Source of the DNA: Taxillus chinensis
Taxonomy: Eukaryota; Streptophyta; Magnoliopsida; Santalales; Loranthaceae
Length of the DNA stretch: 64,000 bases
Reading direction: 5' to 3'
Assembly (NCBI GenBank): GCA_023512835.1
Contig: CM042091.1
Location: 3,600,348 to 3,664,347, forward strand
Both the position numbers and the translations under genes were made by a program. Positions 59,338 to 64,000 of this stretch are shown piece by piece. Position 1 is the stretch's first letter; each line of letters starts with the position of its first letter. Under the pieces are notes generated by a model that worked only from the letters and a program-made list of their open reading frames with translations, ran no database searches and was not told the origin of the DNA.

Positions 59338-60680
59338 TCAGGCAAATTGACTTGCCATTGCAGACTTAATTCTGTCAACTGTGTAGGTAACGAGACTACT
59401 AATTGTAGCAACTGAGCCAAGGGCGACCTTCGCTGTTGGAAGAGAGTCAACCAGAATTTGGAAGGCCACGGTCACAAGGGACCCACTTGGCGACTCAGTG
59501 TGCCTGATGGCTCCTCCAGTAGGCGGTCCATCAGGAAGAATAGAAAATCCGGATGGGAGAATGGCCACATAGTCTGGATTGCCACCCCCATTTAGTACCA
59601 TATTCATGGCAATAACTTCGACTGGTGCATAAATTATGTAAGAGCCTGTTGGGTCAGTGCTGTTTTCCTGTAATATCAGCATGGTATTCTGGTTTGAATG
59701 TGTACTCTGCAGATTTGTTAAGATGGGTCATATTGTCAGTTAAATTTACAAAGCACTATTAAGACAACAATGAACAGAAGAATAGCTTATTTAACCAAAA
59801 AATAAAAGCCTTCAACTTACGTCTACTCTCATCAGGGATATGCAGTTACCCACATCGCGTCCATTAGCAATGTGTGTTATTTCTTCAACTATCCCGCCAT
59901 TTGAAAGTATATCCCACTACATTAATAAGGTGTAGTTTGAATTCGTTAAACATTTAATATCGTTATCAACTGTTTCAATATATATTTACTCCCATGTTAG
60001 CTGGAATAACAAATCTTCCTTAGATATATATATATATATATATGTATGAATATAAACAAGTAAGAGTATATATATGCAGAAACACAATTCTTAATGTAAG
60101 AACATTTAATGTGGAAATAGTGCCACTAACGACGACTATCATCTCTTTCTTTTTTTCGCCTGCATATATTAGAAATACTTTGAACCATAGTCATATGGCA
60201 TATATAGAATGCTACCCAAAGTTAGAACCAAAGTCATGTATATACATAAAGCAATCCAAAGAGTGCATTTTAATTGACTTACAGATACTTCATTCCGAGA
60301 ATTTTCGTCTCGAAGGAAGTCAAATACCCTCCTCGGCAAATATGGGATCCAGAACGAAGTAGCAGCGCATAATACAATCCCAGTTGGCCTACCCGGATCA
60401 TCCATGCTCTTTCGGGTCATGATCTTGACATCATCACCCCCACTTCCTGACAGGTTTGTCCATGTGTGAGTAGTGGAAGAGCTCACCCCGGCACAGAAGC
60501 TTATCACCATCCTTTCAGCCAGTTTCATCATATTCCTCCTCCCCTCTTGGTTACATACCACTGCAGCAAAACGGAAAGTTGATGCAAGTATTGAATTTAC
60601 ATTTATATGATCACAACACTTAAGCTTATGGTAGGATTCAAATCAATGCATTACGCACATAGATTACTTGTTCATGTCAA

Positions 60681-60715
<35 letters not shown>

Positions 60716-63145
60716 ATTAGTGGAAAATTACATATACCTCCATTGTTGGCATGAATAGTTGTTGCCAAGGAGCATTGTAAGCGTTCGCATTGGCGATCCA
60801 ACGAAGCTACCCATCGTTTGGCTCCAAATGCAAGGAGAGAATTAACCAGTGGTTTGTATAAGTTGTCAATGTCTCGATCATTCACTTCAACATGCTCAAT
60901 CCACGTGACCTATATATATATGTGTTTGTACATACACAAGGCAGGTCCATTAAATAGCTTGGTTTAGTGAAATAAATTTATGTAAACCTCAATTAATCAG
61001 TACTGCTGCTCTACTTTGAGTTCATCTATACATCAAGAACATTGATCGTTTTCCTAGTAACCAACCTTAGAGTATCCACTATGCATTTGTTGAATGACAC
61101 AACCGGACGGTCTTCTTCGGCATTTCACTCCCAAGCTAGGACGCAGGGAGTCGATGGAGACGTCTACAACTGCCCAGGTACCCTCACCATGCTGCTTGCA
61201 GTATCTCACAAAGTGACATTCTCGGGTCGGAACGAGTGGCGAAGGGACTTGGTATTCCGCTGTCATCTGTAAAACCCAATTTTGGATTATTAGTTAGGAA
61301 GCAATATATTGATGTCCTTTTTATAAAACAAAAAAAAAAACAAAAAAACAAAAAATACTTTACTCTTATTTAGTTTTGTAGGGATTAATGCAGTGTTCAG
61401 TTTTTCTAGAACCCTAAAGATATCCAAAGTACGTTCAATGGTAAAGTAATTAATGTACCACTTGCACTGCTCCATTGTAGCTCCCAGCCATTCCTGTAGA
61501 TAGCAATTCCAGGGTGGCAGCTTTTGTCACAATCCCAGAAAACATTGTGGTCCACTGTGCCTGTTATATATATACACACAAATGGGATGAATTACACGTA
61601 CGATATATAGGATTCCAAATGATAATCAATTTTTAAAAAATAGATTATGATCTTCACTAATTATATCACTGATTATAAATTTACTCTATACACCAATTGT
61701 AACAACTTTGGTTATTCATCAAACAGTACGTATTTTGAATATATGTTCTACTAGTTAATTTCATTTGAACATCTGTGTATATATATACATATATATATAT
61801 AAGGATGTATATATTATATACCACGTCCATAAGGACCTCAACAAGCCTATGAGGATTCATCATAATGAGACCGGATTCCCGGGAAGCCTCAAACTTGAAG
61901 CCAGCCGGGCGGGGCCCAATCACCTGAGGAAACGTCCTCAGGTACTCTTCTTCGTTCAGGACCAAGGAGGTAGCGTCCATGTTGGGCACCCACAGGGGTT
62001 CTCCTAACTTGGCCATCCTCATCACCTCCTCCATAGCCAGAACAGCAAGCTCGATTACCAAGGACCTGTCCCCCTCCGTGGCTCCACTGCCCATGCCCTG
62101 GAGATAGCCTCCCGACGCTGCACCAGCCATGTACATCTCCGCCCCTGCAACCCCAATGGGCGGTACCCCGGGGAAGCTCCCACTACCAGTCGTAGGGAGG
62201 GGCGCCGCCCCCGGAACGAGAGGGTAGCTCTGGCTCTGCACTGGCCTGCCCACGTACTTTGCCGCGATACCTGAAATCCGATCAATCTACACACACACAC
62301 AATTGAATATGAATGAATAAATTAAATGAGAGTGAATTGATAATTATCTAGTGAATCGAATCTGATATATACTGAAGAGTTGAGGCTAATCAACCTCTTC
62401 TCTGAGTCTAGCATTTTCAGCTCGGAAATGCTGCTCATCCGTGGACACTTCGCCGATTATAGTGGGGCCGTTGCAGTGGGGACAGGCGGAGGTTTGGAGG
62501 GCTTTCTTGTACCGCATGTTGTCCGCCTTGAGCCTCTCGTTGTCGGCCCGGAGCTGTGCGTTCTCGAACCGCTCATTCTGGGTCTGTACAACAAAACCAA
62601 TCAAATGAAGCCAAAACCAAGGCAACGAAAGAAAAAGTTCAAATATTATTGCAAATATTTAGTAATATTAGTAGTTGTATAAATGACCAAGGGCCAAGGC
62701 AATGAAACCCTAATTCAATCGTTTTGTGTGCTATACCTTCACTTGAGTGCGCTTGTTTTGGAACCAGAACTTGACTTGCAGTGGCCCCAACCCTAATTGC
62801 CGCCCCAACTCCCTCCTTTGCTTGTCGTCTGGGTGTGGACACTCCTTGAAAAAGCTTTTAAACGAAGAAAAAACAAATCAACAAAACAGTGGGTTTATTA
62901 ATTAATCACTTACAAAAAATAAAAATATGCTAAAAAAACAAAGTAATGAGAAACTATTACTATTTTATTATCTTTTATGGTATTTGTTTATGTATTTTTG
63001 AAAATGGGCAGGTAATTATCTTTATGGTATGTATCCTATTTGGCTATATCCTTCAATGGGAATGTCCACCTCTATCTCGGCTAGCTCTTAATCTTCATTT
63101 TTTTCCAATATTATAAGATTTTTTTGTGTGTTTTATAATTATAAC

Positions 63146-63190
<45 letters not shown>

Positions 63191-63463
63191 TGTGTGTGTG
63201 TGAGAGAGAGTAAGAGAGTGAAGTGGGTGGCAATACGATTCCATTTCTTGAATCTGGTACTGGGTGTGGCGGTGGTAGCGCTTGCGCTTGGAACCCTCGG
63301 CGATGTCGTCAAGGTCGTCGCCGGAGCAGATGTCTTGGATTCCGTTTTCACTACTGTCGGACTTTCTTTCCAACCCATCACCGACCCGACCCATTTCGCT
63401 TTCCGATATGTTCTGCCCCATCATGTCCATCACTCCCTGCTCCAACATGTTCCCCTGATACAT
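59338..63463 (-). CDS. HD-ZIP class IV homeodomain-START transcription factor (PDF2/HDG2/HDG3-like)
   Basis: Ten exons: 63463-63237, 62854-62737, 62583-62395, 62286-61822, 61560-61459, 61266-61066, 60909-60738, 60560-60289, 59916-59821, 59706-59338; 736 residues, normal for the family. After [10 protein letters not shown] and an acidic stretch comes the homeodomain (about 58-117), with [18 protein letters not shown] and helix 3 [12 protein letters not shown] zipper-loop-zipper follows, with the class IV CxxC (C149/C152 in ACPHCNGP). The START domain begins about 251 ([20 protein letters not shown]), and a conserved C-terminal START-associated region ends at MASQFA. Such factors bind L1-box DNA as dimers and specify epidermal fate. 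The START domain binds lipid ligands. Position beside a TMEM97-like gene suggests the HDG2/HDG3 branch. The start at 63463 lacks an upstream stop in the same exon, but MYxxNM is the family-like beginning. Confidence 0.93.
60680..60715. repeat. (AT)n(GT)n microsatellite in HD-ZIP intron 7
   Basis: Six AT units followed by about 12 GT units, starting 23 bases beyond the exon 7 donor. Confidence 0.9.
63146..63208. repeat. Compound (TA)n(GA)n(TG)n(GA)n microsatellite in HD-ZIP intron 1
   Basis: Four repeat types in series, beginning about 30 bases into intron 1 from the exon 1 donor, so intron 1 starts as a CT/CA-rich tract on the coding strand. Confidence 0.9.
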
Positions 63464-64000
63464 TTTTTTTCTTCTCCCTCCCACTCCTATACGTAGGTGT
63501 ACGTATATTTTTCCTTCCTGTACGTCAGTGAATCCAAGCAAGAAATTAGTAATAAAACCGGTTATAAAATTTAAATTTTATTATTATTATAAGAAGAACA
63601 GCTTTCAACTCCACTTCTTCAAAATTATTTGAAACCAGTAATCCTAAAAAGAAAAAGAAAAAAACAAATTGAGAGGTAGCAGGAACAGATATTTAAGGAT
63701 TAGAAATAAATGACTTTTGAGATTGTAATATTTTATATTAATAAAGCGCTGACTTATAAAACGTATTGAATATGCCCTAAACTTTAGGGTCGATAGTCCA
63801 CCAACGTCACAGACTACCCTGCAACGCGATTCCCGAGGGCACGCACGTTTTCATCACAACCCCAGTTGTGGGATTTGTTTTTTTGAAAATAAAAATTCAG
63901 CCATTGAGAATATTTTTGTTCCATCTATACAAGTTCCAAATTCTAATTCCAACCAAAAACATAAAGAAAAAAATATCTCTCGAACAGTAAAGATGAATAT
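63464..64000 (-). promoter_or_regulatory. 5' flank and leader of the HD-ZIP IV gene
   Basis: Upstream sequence of the start codon up to the window edge. A possible 5' UTR acceptor (ACAG before 63520) would allow a leader intron. I looked for an L1 box (TAAATGYA), which many epidermal HD-ZIP IV promoters carry, and saw none in this 0.5 kb. No other gene. Confidence 0.35.

Overview
The window is nuclear DNA of a flowering plant, very probably a woody eudicot. It is AT-rich, genes are split by canonical plant introns with long gaps between them, and the gaps hold microsatellites, MITE-like elements, decayed retrotransposons and a piece of plastid DNA. I rebuilt exon structures by reading both strands. 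Every coding gene except the one cut by the left edge has phases that close and consensus splice sites, apart from one GC-AG intron.

Layout, left to right. 1-805 (-): first coding exon and part of intron 1 of an ATG8 autophagy gene that runs off the left edge. 0.9-10.8 kb: gene-poor, with a 5S-rRNA-like fragment, a decayed Ty3/gypsy gag piece, a nuclear copy of plastid atpB and a C-rich MITE-like element. 10.8-14.5 kb (-): beta-1,3-galactosyltransferase (GT31), 11 exons, 406 aa. 14.5-22 kb: gene-free, with a block of giant homopolymers that includes 295 consecutive C and an isolated cluster of G-box/ABRE sites. 22.1-31.5 kb (+): RRP6-like 3'-5' exonuclease (RRP6L3 type), 12 exons, 956 aa, with a duplicated partial exon, a MITE and a truncated LINE in its introns. 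35.2-35.6 kb (-): small MGNC-start plant protein. 39.7-42.4 kb (+): mitochondrial IscA-like protein, 4 exons. 42.9-43.7 kb: another MITE-like element with a GC-rich core. 45.1-46.0 kb (+): TMEM97/EXPERA protein, 2 exons. 46.6-56.3 kb (-): DAWDLE/SNIP1-like FHA protein, 10 exons, with a truncated LINE and a 4.2-kb repeat-filled intron. 57.2-58.7 kb (-): dead Ty1/copia pol. 59.3-63.5 kb (-): HD-ZIP class IV transcription factor, 10 exons, 736 aa.

The genes are single housekeeping or regulatory loci and do not form a pathway: autophagy, arabinogalactan/cell-wall glycosylation, RNA decay, Fe-S assembly, ER sterol/lipid handling, small-RNA biogenesis and epidermal transcription. From memory, GT31, RRP6L3, TMEM97 and HD-ZIP IV relatives also lie together in Arabidopsis around At2g32370-At2g32430, with a sister block near At1g05170-At1g05230. 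That suggests an old conserved block, possibly with insertions.

I found no undescribed multi-gene system. The points most worth a second look are the membrane anchor + DEDDy exonuclease + HRDC + HNH-like layout of the RRP6L3 protein, the poly-C tract, the duplicated exon with a MITE at its break, and the family of AT-armed, C-rich-core mobile elements.
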